From Bacillus sp. T33-2 (lineage in GTDB: Bacteria; Bacillota; Bacilli; Bacillales; Cytobacillaceae), in contig NZ_PGVB01000008.1 in NCBI RefSeq assembly GCF_002860205.1, positions 174,352 to 238,351 on the forward strand: 64,000 nt of DNA, written 5' to 3'. The notes below the pieces were generated by a model. It was not told the origin of the DNA. It did not search any database and was given only the letters and a program-made list of their open reading frames with translations. This document shows positions 44,126 to 54,137 of the stretch, piece after piece; position 1 is the stretch's first letter; every line of letters begins with the position of its first letter. Both the position numbers and the translations under genes were made by a program.

Positions 44126-45175
44126 TTGAGTGATTCACTGACAGCAATAACTCTTTTATGGGGTTTTGTATTTATTTATTCGGTAATGGCAACGATGGAT
44201 TTTGGAGCTGGCTTCTGGTCAATGGTATATTTGAACAGGACGAAAACGAAAGCAACAAATATTGCGAATCGTTATTTATCCCCTACATGGGAAGTAACCA
44301 ACACTTTTATCGTGGCTCTCGTAGTGGCCGTGTACAGTTTGTTTCCAGGAGCTGCCTTTACGCTGGGTACGGTGCTTCTCATCCCCGGCAGTATGATCCT
44401 GCTGCTGTTATCAGTCCGGAGCGCGTTTCTTGTTTTCTCTCACATAGCTGAAGACTATAAAAGGATACTTACATACACATCGGGAATCACAGGCATCATC
44501 ATACCCGGGCTGTTGATTAGTGTCCTGCCCATCACACATGGCGAATTTGTCGACTTTTCTGAAGGCAGACAAATATTAAAGATCGCTGAGCTGTTCAACA
44601 GTCCAAATGTATATGCCTTTATTGGTTTTGCCGTCAGCAGCACACTGTTCCTCTCTGCACTGTTGCTTGCAGACTATTCGAATGCTGCTGATGAAAAGGA
44701 GGCCTATCGAATTTATCGAAGGGATGCTCTCATTATTGGGCCAATTTCTCTAGTTATGGCATTTGCGGTAATGCTGACAATGCGAAATGAAGCTGAATGG
44801 ATTTACGTAAAAATGATGGACAACTTCTCTATCCTACTTTTGTCAGTTGTCTTTTTTCTGCTTGGAACCCTCGCGTTGGTCTTGCCCTCCTTCATCAGAA
44901 AAGGTACAACTGGCATGCCAAGGCTAGCCGTGGTCGCTATTACCATTCAATACTTGGCAGCTAGCTACGTATATGGGCAAGCTCATCTTCCTTATATCGT
45001 CTATCCGGAAGTCACCATCGAATCTGGATTTACAGAACCGAGTTCGTTCAGCGCAGTATTTGTCACTTACATAGTCGGCTTTCTCATTTTATTTCCGGGC
45101 TTTATTTACTTTTGGAGCCTTTTCATGAAAGACAAACGCTATTTAACGCAGAAAGGAAACAAAGGCCATTCTTGA
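44126..45175 (+). CDS. ythB: cytochrome bd-type quinol oxidase subunit II (YthB)
   Basis: A 349-residue CydB-type subunit with about eight membrane helices; ATMDFGAGFWSM near the N-terminus is characteristic. It forms the heterodimeric oxidase with YthA. The start is TTG with AAAGGA upstream, 28 bases after ythA. Located beside the menaquinone genes, which supply its electron donor. Confidence 0.9.
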   Translation: MSDSLTAITLLWGFVFIYSVMATMDFGAGFWSMVYLNRTKTKATNIANRYLSPTWEVTNTFIVALVVAVYSLFPGAAFTLGTVLLIPGSMILLLLSVRSAFLVFSHIAEDYKRILTYTSGITGIIIPGLLISVLPITHGEFVDFSEGRQILKIAELFNSPNVYAFIGFAVSSTLFLSALLLADYSNAADEKEAYRIYRRDALIIGPISLVMAFAVMLTMRNEAEWIYVKMMDNFSILLLSVVFFLLGTLALVLPSFIRKGTTGMPRLAVVAITIQYLAASYVYGQAHLPYIVYPEVTIESGFTEPSSFSAVFVTYIVGFLILFPGFIYFWSLFMKDKRYLTQKGNKGHS

Positions 45176-45256
45176 TAGTGTTGCCTGTTTTTTCAACGGA
45201 TATATTGATATGACAGAGTTAATGCTAACTGTGTATCAATCAAAAAGGAGTGATAC

Positions 45257-45412
45257 ATGTTGGCCAAGGATGTATTATGTGAAGTCAACAACTGCCACTA
45301 CTGGGCCGATGGGAACCTGTGCAGCGCCGACCGTATTTATGTCGTCAGCCACAAAGGCAAAACAGCAGATGACAGCAAAGAAACGGATTGCAAAACATTT
45401 ATACCTGAATAG
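45257..45412 (+). CDS. DUF1540 small cysteine-rich protein
   Basis: A 51-residue protein with four cysteines: LCEVNNCHYWADGNLCSADR and ETDCKTF. This is the DUF1540 pattern, probably a metal-binding module. AAAAAGGAGTG lies upstream of the ATG. Function unknown. It ends at a strong terminator shared with menE. Confidence 0.88.
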   Translation: MLAKDVLCEVNNCHYWADGNLCSADRIYVVSHKGKTADDSKETDCKTFIPE

Positions 45413-45413
45413 A

Positions 45414-45442
45414 AAAAAACAGGCGGTTCCGCCTGTTTTTTG
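45414..45442. terminator. bidirectional terminator
   Basis: AAAAACAGGCGG/CCGCCTGTTTTT stem; it serves the DUF1540 gene and menE. Confidence 0.9.
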
Positions 45443-45444
45443 TT

Positions 45445-46944
45445 TTAAAATGGATTATTACCTTGTTCAAGCCAGTCACGCAGTTTCCTCCTGAGCAATT
45501 TTTTTGAGGCATTGCGTGGCAGTTCATCGATAAAATAATATTTTTTTGGCATTTTGTACTTAGCCAGCTTCTGCTGGCAAAAGGAGAGCAGTTCTTGGGC
45601 ATCAACTTCCGAGCCGGCTTGTTTTACTAAGAAAGCGACCGGAACCTGTCCCCATTCAATATCACCGATGCCAATCACCCCGGCGTCTACTATGCCAGGA
45701 TGGGACAGGAGCACCCCCTCGACCTCAGCGGGATAAATATTTTCCCCCCCTGAAATGATCAAATCAGACCTCCTGTCGAGTACATACAGAAACCCTTCAA
45801 CATCCATATAGCCTATATCACCCGTTGTAAGCCAGCCATCCCGGATTTTCAAACTTGTTTCGTCCTCCCGGTTCCAGTACCCGGCCGTTACATTTGGCCC
45901 CTTAACAACTATTTCCCCTTCGGCATTTGGTGGAAGGGCTGTTCCTTCTGGCCCGGCAATTTTTATCTGGTTGGGAAACAGTACCTTGCCTGCAGAGCCC
46001 AGCTTGTCGATACTGTATTCCGGGGAAAGGGTCGCAAACTGTGATGATGTTTCTGTCATTCCATATGTCTGAAAGACCGGAATGTGTTTTTCCAGGCTTT
46101 TTTCAAGTAGTGGCAATGGCGCGGGGCCTCCGCCCAAAAGCATGCACCTGAACCCGGAAGGCAGACGTTTATGCTCCAGTTTTTCCAGTATCCTGGAGAG
46201 CATCGTGCTCACCACAGACATGATTGAAATATGATTCTGTTCAATATCTTCGATCACCTTTTCTTCGTCAAAAGACCTGTGCAGACTGATGCCTATTCCA
46301 TAAATCTGGCTCCGCATAAGGATTGAATAACCGCTGATATGAAACAGGGGCACGGCGCAAAGCCATCTGTCAGATTCCATCATCCCGATGTTCAGGGCCG
46401 AACCGACAGCACTCCACCAGTGGTTGCCGTATGTTTGCATAACCCCTTTCGGATTCCCTGTGGTGCCGGACGTGTACATTATGGTCGAGACATCGTCCAA
46501 ATCGTATTCTTCCAAAAGTACGGCTGAGGATGGCTCCATCATGAACAGTTTTTCTTTTACCACGATTTGCGTATTGTTGGACACCACTGGGCTGATTTCA
46601 TCAATGCGGCTGCCAAAAGCAGATTCCGTTACTAAGAAAACCGACTCCGAATCCTTGATCTGCCAGACAAGCTCTTCAGAAGAAAGCCGATTGTTTAAAA
46701 TAACTGTCCTTACACCCATCATTTGCATGGCAAAAAGTAAAATTACTGTTTCCACATGGTTGGAGAGAAGCACGGCAGTTGGCGTGCCCTTGCTTAACCC
46801 GGCAGCTGCCAGTTGGCCCGATGCCAGTGAAGCCCTGTTAAATAATTCTTTGAACGAGAACCAGCGGCCCTCATACAATACAGCTGGACGGTCAGGAGTC
46901 AGTTCAGCCCGCTTTTTTAGCCAGTTTGGCATTCGTTGTCCCAT
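45445..46944 (-). CDS. menE: o-succinylbenzoate-CoA ligase MenE
   Basis: A 499-residue acyl-CoA ligase of the ANL superfamily. The AMP/P-loop motif is MYTSGTTGNPKGVM, with YGMTETSS and LTTGDIGYMDVEG further on. It activates o-succinylbenzoate for menaquinone synthesis. It is the last men gene of this run; menC, which follows it in B. subtilis, is not present. GGTGGGG precedes the ATG at 46944. Confidence 0.93.
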   Translation of the reverse strand: MGQRMPNWLKKRAELTPDRPAVLYEGRWFSFKELFNRASLASGQLAAAGLSKGTPTAVLLSNHVETVILLFAMQMMGVRTVILNNRLSSEELVWQIKDSESVFLVTESAFGSRIDEISPVVSNNTQIVVKEKLFMMEPSSAVLLEEYDLDDVSTIMYTSGTTGNPKGVMQTYGNHWWSAVGSALNIGMMESDRWLCAVPLFHISGYSILMRSQIYGIGISLHRSFDEEKVIEDIEQNHISIMSVVSTMLSRILEKLEHKRLPSGFRCMLLGGGPAPLPLLEKSLEKHIPVFQTYGMTETSSQFATLSPEYSIDKLGSAGKVLFPNQIKIAGPEGTALPPNAEGEIVVKGPNVTAGYWNREDETSLKIRDGWLTTGDIGYMDVEGFLYVLDRRSDLIISGGENIYPAEVEGVLLSHPGIVDAGVIGIGDIEWGQVPVAFLVKQAGSEVDAQELLSFCQQKLAKYKMPKKYYFIDELPRNASKKLLRRKLRDWLEQGNNPF

Positions 46945-47060
46945 ATGCTTTCCCCACCTTCTTCACGATACGAAAACAGCCTGATGGAAACCCACCAAGC
47001 TGTCTTCTGTAAGTGTATATAATCACTTTGTTTTGCAAGTTTCGATCGCAGGCTATACGA

Positions 47061-47879
47061 TCAAGGGAAACGCGGGAATTGGCCGAAGTCTGGCTTCCGC
47101 TTTTCCTTGAAAGCATCCCTGCCTTCTTTTGCTTCATCAGTTGTGTAATAGAGCAATGTGGCATCGCCGGCAAACTGCTGGATTCCTGCAAGGCCGTCAG
47201 TATCCGCGTTGAAAGCGGCTTTCAGGAAACGGATCGCCGTCGGGCTCTTTTCAAGAATTTCTTCACACCATTTAACTGTTTCTTCCTCAACCTGGTCAAG
47301 GGGAACGACGGTATTGACAAGTCCCATATCAAGAGCTTCCTGGGCGTTATACTGTCGGCACAGATACCAGATTTCGCGGGCTTTTTTGTGGCCGACGATT
47401 CTTGCCAGATATCCTGATCCATATCCGGCATCAAAGCTGCCGACCTTAGGACCGGTCTGTCCGAAAACTGCGTTGTCCGCAGCAATTGTAAGATCACAGA
47501 CAATATGAAGGACGTGCCCCCCGCCAATTGCATAACCCTTGACCATTGCAATCACCGGCTTCGGAATTACACGGATTAGACGCTGAAGGTCAAGGACATT
47601 CAGACGCGGGATGTCATCCTCTCCAACATAGCCTCCATGGCCACGCACTTTCTGGTCCCCGCCTGAACAAAATGCCTTATCGCCAGCCCCGGTTAAAATG
47701 ATCACACCGACATTCGAATCATCGCGTGCGTAAGCAAACGCATCAATCAGCTCCATGACTGTTTTCGGGCGGAATGCGTTATGTACTTCTGGACGGTTAA
47801 TCGTGATTTTGGCTATGCCATTATATGTTTCATAAATAATATCTTCATAATTGCGTCCGGCTACCCATTCTACTGCCAT
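47061..47879 (-). CDS. menB: 1,4-dihydroxy-2-naphthoyl-CoA synthase MenB
   Basis: A 272-residue crotonase-fold enzyme with the MenB signatures [14 protein letters not shown] and [19 protein letters not shown]. It cyclises o-succinylbenzoyl-CoA to DHNA-CoA. AAAGGAGGA lies before the ATG. Fifteen bases separate it from menH. Confidence 0.96.
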   Translation of the reverse strand: MAVEWVAGRNYEDIIYETYNGIAKITINRPEVHNAFRPKTVMELIDAFAYARDDSNVGVIILTGAGDKAFCSGGDQKVRGHGGYVGEDDIPRLNVLDLQRLIRVIPKPVIAMVKGYAIGGGHVLHIVCDLTIAADNAVFGQTGPKVGSFDAGYGSGYLARIVGHKKAREIWYLCRQYNAQEALDMGLVNTVVPLDQVEEETVKWCEEILEKSPTAIRFLKAAFNADTDGLAGIQQFAGDATLLYYTTDEAKEGRDAFKEKRKPDFGQFPRFP

Positions 47880-47893
47880 ATAAGATTCCTCCT

Positions 47894-48703
47894 TTATGTT
47901 GTGGATAAAAACTCACTTACTATTGTACCAAATATTGAGGGTTCTTCCACATGAATTGCATGCCCACAGCCATTTATTATTTTCCATGCGCTCCTTGGGA
48001 ACAAATTCGCCATTTCGCCAGCTATGCCACTAAATTTTTCATCAAGTGAGCCTGTTAATAACAGGGTATGGCACTGCAGCTTTTCCAGTTCTCCCCACCA
48101 TGAAGGCTGCGAGCCTGTTCCCATCCCGAGCAGGCTCCCGGAGAGCCCAAATGGATTGTTCATAAGCCTCTGCCCTCTTATACGTTCCCTGACAGGCCGG
48201 GGAAGGCGCTTTTGCGTTCTGAATAGAGGAATGCCTTCCCAATAGTCCACAAAACGTTCTATTCCCTCTGACATAATGGTGTTTGCAAGCTTCTGGTCCT
48301 GCATTTTTCTCGCCTGTCTCTCGCTTTCAGTTTTCAACCCTGGTGTTGTACTTTCAAGAACCAGTTTCCTTACTCGGTGCGGGTACATGCATGCAAACGT
48401 GGTCGCAAGCCTTCCTCCCATTGAATAACCCAACAAATCAACTCTTTCAACACCTGCTTCATCAAGGAGCGTGTTTAAATCGTTGGCCGCTGATATGATT
48501 CCATACCTTTCCGGTTCTGGAGGGCTATCTGTTTTTCCATGGCCGATAAGGTCAACCATCCATAATTGTGAATGGGCTCCCCATACAGGGCAGAACGGCT
48601 TCCAGTTAGAAGCCGCACCAGTAAACCCATGCAGCAACACAAGCGGATGCCCGTCTCCGCATACCTCCACATGATAGTCTACTCCATTGATTAAAAAATT
48701 CAT
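47894..48703 (-). CDS. menH: MenH, SHCHC synthase (alpha/beta hydrolase)
   Basis: A 269-residue alpha/beta hydrolase. The nucleophile motif is GYSMGGRLA, with [13 protein letters not shown] before it and the late His in [10 protein letters not shown]. MenH eliminates pyruvate from SEPHCHC to give SHCHC. ATG 48703 overlaps the menD stop (ATGA); a start at 48754 would lie inside menD. Confidence 0.92.
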   Translation of the reverse strand: MNFLINGVDYHVEVCGDGHPLVLLHGFTGAASNWKPFCPVWGAHSQLWMVDLIGHGKTDSPPEPERYGIISAANDLNTLLDEAGVERVDLLGYSMGGRLATTFACMYPHRVRKLVLESTTPGLKTESERQARKMQDQKLANTIMSEGIERFVDYWEGIPLFRTQKRLPRPVRERIRGQRLMNNPFGLSGSLLGMGTGSQPSWWGELEKLQCHTLLLTGSLDEKFSGIAGEMANLFPRSAWKIINGCGHAIHVEEPSIFGTIVSEFLSTT

Positions 48704-50451
48704 TGAGGTTCTCCGGACAGCCAACTTGTCATTTCCCGGGAAACAGAATTCCACAATTCTCGATGCTCTTGAAGATTGGAGTCTCTTGCTGTCGTAACTT
48801 CCACTACTTTTAAGCCGCTCCTCTCCTTGAATTGATTCATCACCACGGTAAAATGGTTCCAGTCCTCTGCCTTTTCATAGGAGCCATTGTACATCTTGAC
48901 GGCATGTTTAAAATCCAGGTCAACCGGTGTTCCGAACAGAACTTCAAAATGCTTCGGATGGTCAGCCTGAGGCAGGAATGAAAAAATCCCGCCGCCATTA
49001 TTATTGATCAGCAGTATATTTATGTCGATGTTGTGCATTTTGGCTGCAAGCAATCCATTCAAGTCATGGTAAAAGGTCAGGTCTCCGACAACAAGGTACA
49101 AAGGCTGGGAAACTGTAGCGGCACCTAGGGCAGTGGAAATGGTTCCATCGATCCCATTTGCTCCCCGGTTTGCCATGACACGGATGTTCTTTCCATTCAA
49201 ATGAAAAAACGTATCCAGGTCACGGATTGGCATGCTGTTCCCGACAAACAACGTGGCCCCTTCGGGAAGCATGTCGGCCAGCTGAAAGAATAGCTTGCCT
49301 TCACTTAACTCTGTTACATCCCGGATTGAAGAAAGCTTGTCCTTTGTGAGGGCGTTAATTGTCTGCCACTTTTCCAGCTGCGGTGAAGTAGTTCGGCGGT
49401 CTACATACATGGAGACTGATTGGCAGAACTGGGTTTCATCACAGTAAATCATTTCTGTGGCAGTAATTCCTGGATCACGCCAGCCCCCACCTCCGTCAAT
49501 CACTAATTGGCGGGCGTTCCTGTTTTCTTTTATATATGTTGTCAGGGCTTTTGAAACCGGCATAGCTCCGAATCGGATGATCAAGTCCGGCTTAAGTGCA
49601 TTCCTCGCCTCTTCACTTCGCAAAAAGGTGTCGTAGGCATCAATGGTTAAATCTGAACTCTGCTTCCGGCTTCTCAGTTGGGATAAAGGATCCGAAAGTA
49701 CCGGAAACTTGAGTGCATCGGCGAGATCAATAACCGCTTCAGCAAATCCTTCCTCTTCGATCGGCCCGCACACAATGATTCCGTTTTTAAAGGAATTCAT
49801 TTGTTCAGCAATTTTTTTGAAGATCCCCTCGTGCATAGTCAATTTTCCAGGAAGGATTTCGACATACCCGCTTGTACGTTCCGCACTTTCAAATAAATGC
49901 TCATGCAATTCCGGAATCAACGGCTCCCGCAGGGGGAAGTTTAAATGCACCGGCCCTGCCGGGTAACCGATGGCAGTTGCAGCTGCCCTGGCACAAACTG
50001 TCCTGGCATAGCGGATCATGTCTTCAGTGTTTTCAGGGGGTGCCATTTCCACAAACCATTTGACATTTTTTCCGTACAGATTGATTTGGTCAATCGCCTG
50101 CGGGGCACCTACATCCCGAAGTTCATGAGGCCTGTCCGCCGTCATGACGATTAAAGGAACCCGGGAAATGCTTGCCTCAATGATAGCTGGAAAATAATTG
50201 GCTGCAGCTGTACCGGATGTACAAAGCAATGCAGCCGGTTTTTTGGAAGCCTTGGCAACCCCGAGCGCAAAAAAACCGGCAGACCTTTCATCTATCTGGA
50301 CGTGGACCCGGAGATCCGGATGCTCTGCAATAATCATGGCAAGAGGAGTAGATCGGGAACCCGGGCTTATTACAACATCGGTAACACCGGCAGTGGCGAG
50401 TTCAGCAACAAAAGCTGAAAGATATGCCGTTAGACCTTCTTGATGGTTCAT
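48700..50451 (-). CDS. menD: SEPHCHC synthase MenD
   Basis: A 583-residue thiamine-diphosphate enzyme. N-terminal VISPGSRSTPLAM and ERSAGFFALGVAK (catalytic Glu), and a C-terminal cofactor motif VVGDLTFYHDLNGLLAA, are typical. It joins isochorismate with 2-oxoglutarate in the menaquinone route. It overlaps menF by four bases (ATGA) and menH likewise, showing a coupled operon. Confidence 0.96.
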   Translation of the reverse strand: MNHQEGLTAYLSAFVAELATAGVTDVVISPGSRSTPLAMIIAEHPDLRVHVQIDERSAGFFALGVAKASKKPAALLCTSGTAAANYFPAIIEASISRVPLIVMTADRPHELRDVGAPQAIDQINLYGKNVKWFVEMAPPENTEDMIRYARTVCARAAATAIGYPAGPVHLNFPLREPLIPELHEHLFESAERTSGYVEILPGKLTMHEGIFKKIAEQMNSFKNGIIVCGPIEEEGFAEAVIDLADALKFPVLSDPLSQLRSRKQSSDLTIDAYDTFLRSEEARNALKPDLIIRFGAMPVSKALTTYIKENRNARQLVIDGGGGWRDPGITATEMIYCDETQFCQSVSMYVDRRTTSPQLEKWQTINALTKDKLSSIRDVTELSEGKLFFQLADMLPEGATLFVGNSMPIRDLDTFFHLNGKNIRVMANRGANGIDGTISTALGAATVSQPLYLVVGDLTFYHDLNGLLAAKMHNIDINILLINNNGGGIFSFLPQADHPKHFEVLFGTPVDLDFKHAVKMYNGSYEKAEDWNHFTVVMNQFKERSGLKVVEVTTARDSNLQEHRELWNSVSREMTSWLSGEPQ

Positions 50452-51854
50452 CTGCTTTTTCCTCCAAGTGCCGATAACATAGGGCGAAATTTTATGTTAG
50501 TTTCGGTATATTCATTATCAGGGTCTGAGTCTGCGACAATGCCGCAGCCTGCAAAAAGCGAAGCTTCCCTGCCTTTTAATAATCCTGAACGGATGGCAAC
50601 CGCAAATTCTCCATTGCCTTCATAATCCATCCAGCCAATGGGAGCTGCATACATTCCCCTGTCAAGCTTCTCGACATCCCTGATTTTTTCAACAGCCAGC
50701 TGTTGTGGCAGGCCTCCCAATGCTGGCGTCGGATGCAGGCGGCCTGCAATCTGCAGCAAGGATGTCCCGTCACGGTTTTTTCCTAAAACTGGAGTATATA
50801 AATGTTGGATGTATTTCATCTTCATCAGTTGAGGTTTATTGGGCAAGACGACTTCATCGCAAGTTTGCCTCATCGCTTCACTGATCATTTCAACAACATA
50901 TTGGTGTTCAATTAAATTCTTCTCGTCATTTAAGAGGGAATCCCCGAGAAAACGGTCCTCTTCTGGTGTTTTCCCCCGTGCGGTCGATCCGGCCAGGCAG
51001 GCAGAAAAGACGCCTGATTCATTTTTTTTCAGAAGCCTTTCGGGTGTGGCGCCAATGAAGCAATCCCCGTTTGATTCGAAAGCAAAAATGAAACTTTCCT
51101 GCTGTTCCTGAATCAAGCGTTCGAGGACAGCTTCAATATATATTTCATCCCGGAAGTACAGTTTCAGTTCCCTCGCCAAGACAACCTTTTTCAATTCCCC
51201 GCTGCCGAGAGTGGCAACTACTTCCTCCACCGCTTTCTTCCACGATTCCGGGGCTATTTCCTCCTTATTGCCTAATTCAGGCTGGGAAAATGGTGTGTAA
51301 TTATCAGATCGTGACACGATTGCCTGTCTCTCTGTGATGATCTTTTCATACAGGGTTTTATCGTCATGCGGAGTGCAAACAACATTCGTGGTAAAATATG
51401 CCTCCCCATCAATCACGCTAAGCATATATTTCGGAATATGGAACAAAGAATCTGCAAATTTAGACCACAGTGATGTTTTTTCTTTTAAGGGATCAAAAGA
51501 AAACCCGCCGAACATCGCAGGACCTGTTCCATTCACTTTATATGGATTATGGATGATTGCATTTTCCAAAAATTCGTTCCAGTTCTTTTCCACAACAAAA
51601 AAGCGGTCAGAAGCCTGATCCGATTGGATTTGTTTACATATGCCAAGCCCCGCTAGTACATGATCGCCGGCAGGGTCTTTCCAGAAGAAGCGTTCACCAA
51701 GAAATGCATCCCTTCCAGCTGTAAAAAAGAAGAAAGGGTCTATCCTGTCTATTTTTTGAATCTCACTCACTAAAACGGATCGAGAAATTGCTTTGGCCCT
51801 GTCTATTGCTGTGAGAATTCCTTCCCTTAGTTCCGTATCTTGAATGGTAACCAA
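50448..51854 (-). CDS. menF: isochorismate synthase MenF
   Basis: A 468-residue chorismate-utilising enzyme. C-terminal LHPTPALGGLPQ, RGMYAAPIGWMD and FAVAIRSGLL are the chorismate-binding motifs. The TTG start at 51854 has a GGGGGG ribosome site seven bases upstream and gives the usual length; the frame continues open to 52037 without such a site. It is the first gene of menFDHBE, divergent from menA. Confidence 0.93.
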   Translation of the reverse strand: MVTIQDTELREGILTAIDRAKAISRSVLVSEIQKIDRIDPFFFFTAGRDAFLGERFFWKDPAGDHVLAGLGICKQIQSDQASDRFFVVEKNWNEFLENAIIHNPYKVNGTGPAMFGGFSFDPLKEKTSLWSKFADSLFHIPKYMLSVIDGEAYFTTNVVCTPHDDKTLYEKIITERQAIVSRSDNYTPFSQPELGNKEEIAPESWKKAVEEVVATLGSGELKKVVLARELKLYFRDEIYIEAVLERLIQEQQESFIFAFESNGDCFIGATPERLLKKNESGVFSACLAGSTARGKTPEEDRFLGDSLLNDEKNLIEHQYVVEMISEAMRQTCDEVVLPNKPQLMKMKYIQHLYTPVLGKNRDGTSLLQIAGRLHPTPALGGLPQQLAVEKIRDVEKLDRGMYAAPIGWMDYEGNGEFAVAIRSGLLKGREASLFAGCGIVADSDPDNEYTETNIKFRPMLSALGGKSR

Positions 51855-52192
51855 ATAAATCCCCCCAATAACAGCCTTTGACCTGTTATCATACGTTTTC
51901 AAACTTATTTTAAGATACACCTCATATTTCACTCTGTCAATAAGATTGGTCACACAGGCACCTAGTCTTTTCCTTATTATATATTTCACTGCTTCAAACA
52001 TTTGTACGCTCTCCAACAGCAAGGAAAAATGACCCATTCAACTATGGAAATAGAGATTGACATGTTTTATGTGAAAACCTACACTTAATATTGTAAACGA
52101 ATTCTGTCAAGGATTCTGTTGCCTTTTTGACAGTTTCTGTTCATTTTAGCAAGGAAACCCCGAAATTATTGATTAAAGGGAGAGAAAGATAA
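51855..52192. promoter_or_regulatory. intergenic region of divergent menF and menA
   Basis: No gene visible. TTGACA occurs at 52128-52133 for menA, but a good -10 is not clear. The menF side is AT-rich and presumably holds its promoter. Confidence 0.45.
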
Positions 52193-53125
52193 ATGCAAAC
52201 ACAGATACAGCCTGATTCTTCACCAACTTTTCGCGATAATGGGTGGAGAGTCTGGTGGCAATTGACAAGGCCTCATACCCTAACTGCAGCATTCGCCCCG
52301 GTTCTGCTTGGCACCGCTCTTGCAATAGAAAATGGTGATATCCATTTTGGCCTTTTTGCCGCAATGCTCATTGCGAGCCTCTTAATCCAGGCCGCTACGA
52401 ATATGTTTAATGAGTATTATGATTTTAAAAGAGGCCTTGATACCGAAGAGTCAATCGGCATAGGCGGCGCAATTGTCCGTCACGGCATCAAGCCGCGCAC
52501 GATCCTCAACCTCGCCTTTGGGTTGTACGGCGTGTCAACGCTGTTGGGAGTATATATATGCGCGAACACCAGCTGGTGGCTTGCATTGGTCGGTTTGGTC
52601 TGTCTTGCTGCGGGTTACCTGTATACCGGCGGCCCGGTGCCTATAGCTTATACACCATTCGGTGAAATTGTCGCAGGCTTTTTCATGGGACTGTTGATCA
52701 TTTTGATATCATTCTTTATCCAGACTGGAACGGTCACAACGACGAGTGTGCTCGTTTCCATTCCAAGCTTCCTCCTTGTTGGAGCCATCCTTTTATCCAA
52801 TAACATCCGCGACCTGGATGGAGACAAAGAGTTTGGAAGGAAGACGCTCGCCATTCTTGTCGGAAGGAAAAATGCGATTACATTGCTCGCGGGAATGTTC
52901 ATCATTTCATACATCTGGGTTGCGGTGCTGATTTTAACCGGGACAATTTCACCATGGCTCGCTATAGCCGGGTTAAGCATTCCGAAGGCATACGCCGCCG
53001 TTAAAGGTTTTATCGGCAAATCCAATCCATTGCAAATGATGCCCGCAATGAAGGCGACCGCGCAAACCAACACAATATTTGGGTTCCTGCTGTCGATCGG
53101 TTTATTCATCGCCTACATTCTATAA
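52193..53125 (+). CDS. menA: DHNA prenyltransferase MenA
   Basis: A 310-residue UbiA-family membrane enzyme with about nine helices. Two Asp-rich motifs are NMFNEYYDFKRGLDTEES and NNIRDLDGDKEFGRKT. It attaches the polyprenyl chain to DHNA. GGGAGAG precedes the ATG. It is divergent from menF and has its own terminator. Confidence 0.96.
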   Translation: MQTQIQPDSSPTFRDNGWRVWWQLTRPHTLTAAFAPVLLGTALAIENGDIHFGLFAAMLIASLLIQAATNMFNEYYDFKRGLDTEESIGIGGAIVRHGIKPRTILNLAFGLYGVSTLLGVYICANTSWWLALVGLVCLAAGYLYTGGPVPIAYTPFGEIVAGFFMGLLIILISFFIQTGTVTTTSVLVSIPSFLLVGAILLSNNIRDLDGDKEFGRKTLAILVGRKNAITLLAGMFIISYIWVAVLILTGTISPWLAIAGLSIPKAYAAVKGFIGKSNPLQMMPAMKATAQTNTIFGFLLSIGLFIAYIL

Positions 53126-53131
53126 TCCGCC

Positions 53132-53170
53132 ATACAAAAGCTTTCGCCGATAGGCGGAAGCTTTTTGTAT
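53132..53170 (+). terminator. terminator of menA
   Basis: ATACAAAAGCTTTCGCC pairs with GGCGGAAGCTTTTTGTAT almost fully; T run follows. Confidence 0.9.
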
Positions 53171-53243
53171 GTTTTCTAGAGATAAGACAGGGTATCAAAT
53201 ACTATTACTGTAAATCCATAGACACAAAAGAGGATGTGATTTG

Positions 53244-54017
53244 ATGTTAAAGAAGGATCAGATAAAAAGGCTTAAGGCGATGCTTGAAGAGGAAAAACAG
53301 GCACTTGAAGACCAGGTCGACAGAAATCATGAGGAAGGCTATCTGGACGGGAGTACAAGGGACGCTACTGGAGAAATATCCCTTTATGACAACCATCCCG
53401 CAGACAGCGGGACTGAACTTTTTGAACGAAGCAAAAATTTAGCGATGGATGAACACCATGGGGATCAGCTCGAGAAAATCAATGATGCCCTAAAAGCGAT
53501 CGAAGAGGGGAGCTATGGGAGGTGTGCCGTCTGTGAAAAAGAGATCCTGTTTGAACGACTAGAAGCGGTGCCGTACACCCTGTACTGTTTACAGCACACT
53601 CCTGATCAAAATATATCCAGGAACAGGCCGGTTGAGGAAGATGTTCTTGAACAGACCCATAATTCACAATTTCAGCGCAGGCAGAATGCGGAAATGGCCG
53701 ACAATGAAGACAGCTTCCAGGACGTTGCCCAGTTTGGAACATCGGAAACTCCCGCTGACATGGCAGATGGGGATCGTTCAGATTATGACAGCCTATACCA
53801 GGACAGCGAAAGTAATGATGGATTTACCGAGGATTATGAATCGTTTGCAGCTACAGATATAAAAGGAAATGAACGGCAAGTGTTTGAAGCCCGAAAAAAA
53901 GATGAATATGAAGACATGCTTGATGATTCCGGCATGGAATCACAGCTCGGAAACATCCCCTACAAACAGAAGGACAGCTATATTGAAGAAGATAAAAATG
54001 AAGACGGCAAACGATAA
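53244..54017 (+). CDS. yteA: YteA-like DksA/TraR-type zinc-finger protein
   Basis: A 257-residue acidic protein. An N-terminal coiled-coil (KKDQIKRLKAMLEEEKQALE) is followed by a DksA-type zinc finger (YGRCAVCEKEI ... YTLYCLQH), then a long acidic, poorly ordered tail. B. subtilis YteA is at the same place after menA. Related proteins bind RNA polymerase, but its role is not established. ATG 53244 follows AGAGGATG; a TTG at 53241 is adjacent. Confidence 0.88.
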   Translation: MLKKDQIKRLKAMLEEEKQALEDQVDRNHEEGYLDGSTRDATGEISLYDNHPADSGTELFERSKNLAMDEHHGDQLEKINDALKAIEEGSYGRCAVCEKEILFERLEAVPYTLYCLQHTPDQNISRNRPVEEDVLEQTHNSQFQRRQNAEMADNEDSFQDVAQFGTSETPADMADGDRSDYDSLYQDSESNDGFTEDYESFAATDIKGNERQVFEARKKDEYEDMLDDSGMESQLGNIPYKQKDSYIEEDKNEDGKR

Positions 54018-54032
54018 TTTTAATCTATCAAC

Positions 54033-54071
54033 AAAACCCGGCAGACTGTATATCAATGTCTGCCGGGTTTT
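54033..54071. terminator. bidirectional terminator between yteA and glgP
   Basis: AAAACCCGGCAGAC pairs with GTCTGCCGGGTTTT; 10+ bp stem with T runs on both strands. Confidence 0.93.
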
Positions 54072-54137
54072 ATTAGATTAGTGGATATCTCGATAAAGAA
54101 ACCGCCAATACAGCTTGTCCATCAGTGCTAAAAAAAA

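Noticed and set aside
51855..52037. N-terminal extension of menF
   Set aside because: No ribosome site at the upstream starts, and length beyond the family; the TTG at 51854 has GGGGGG.
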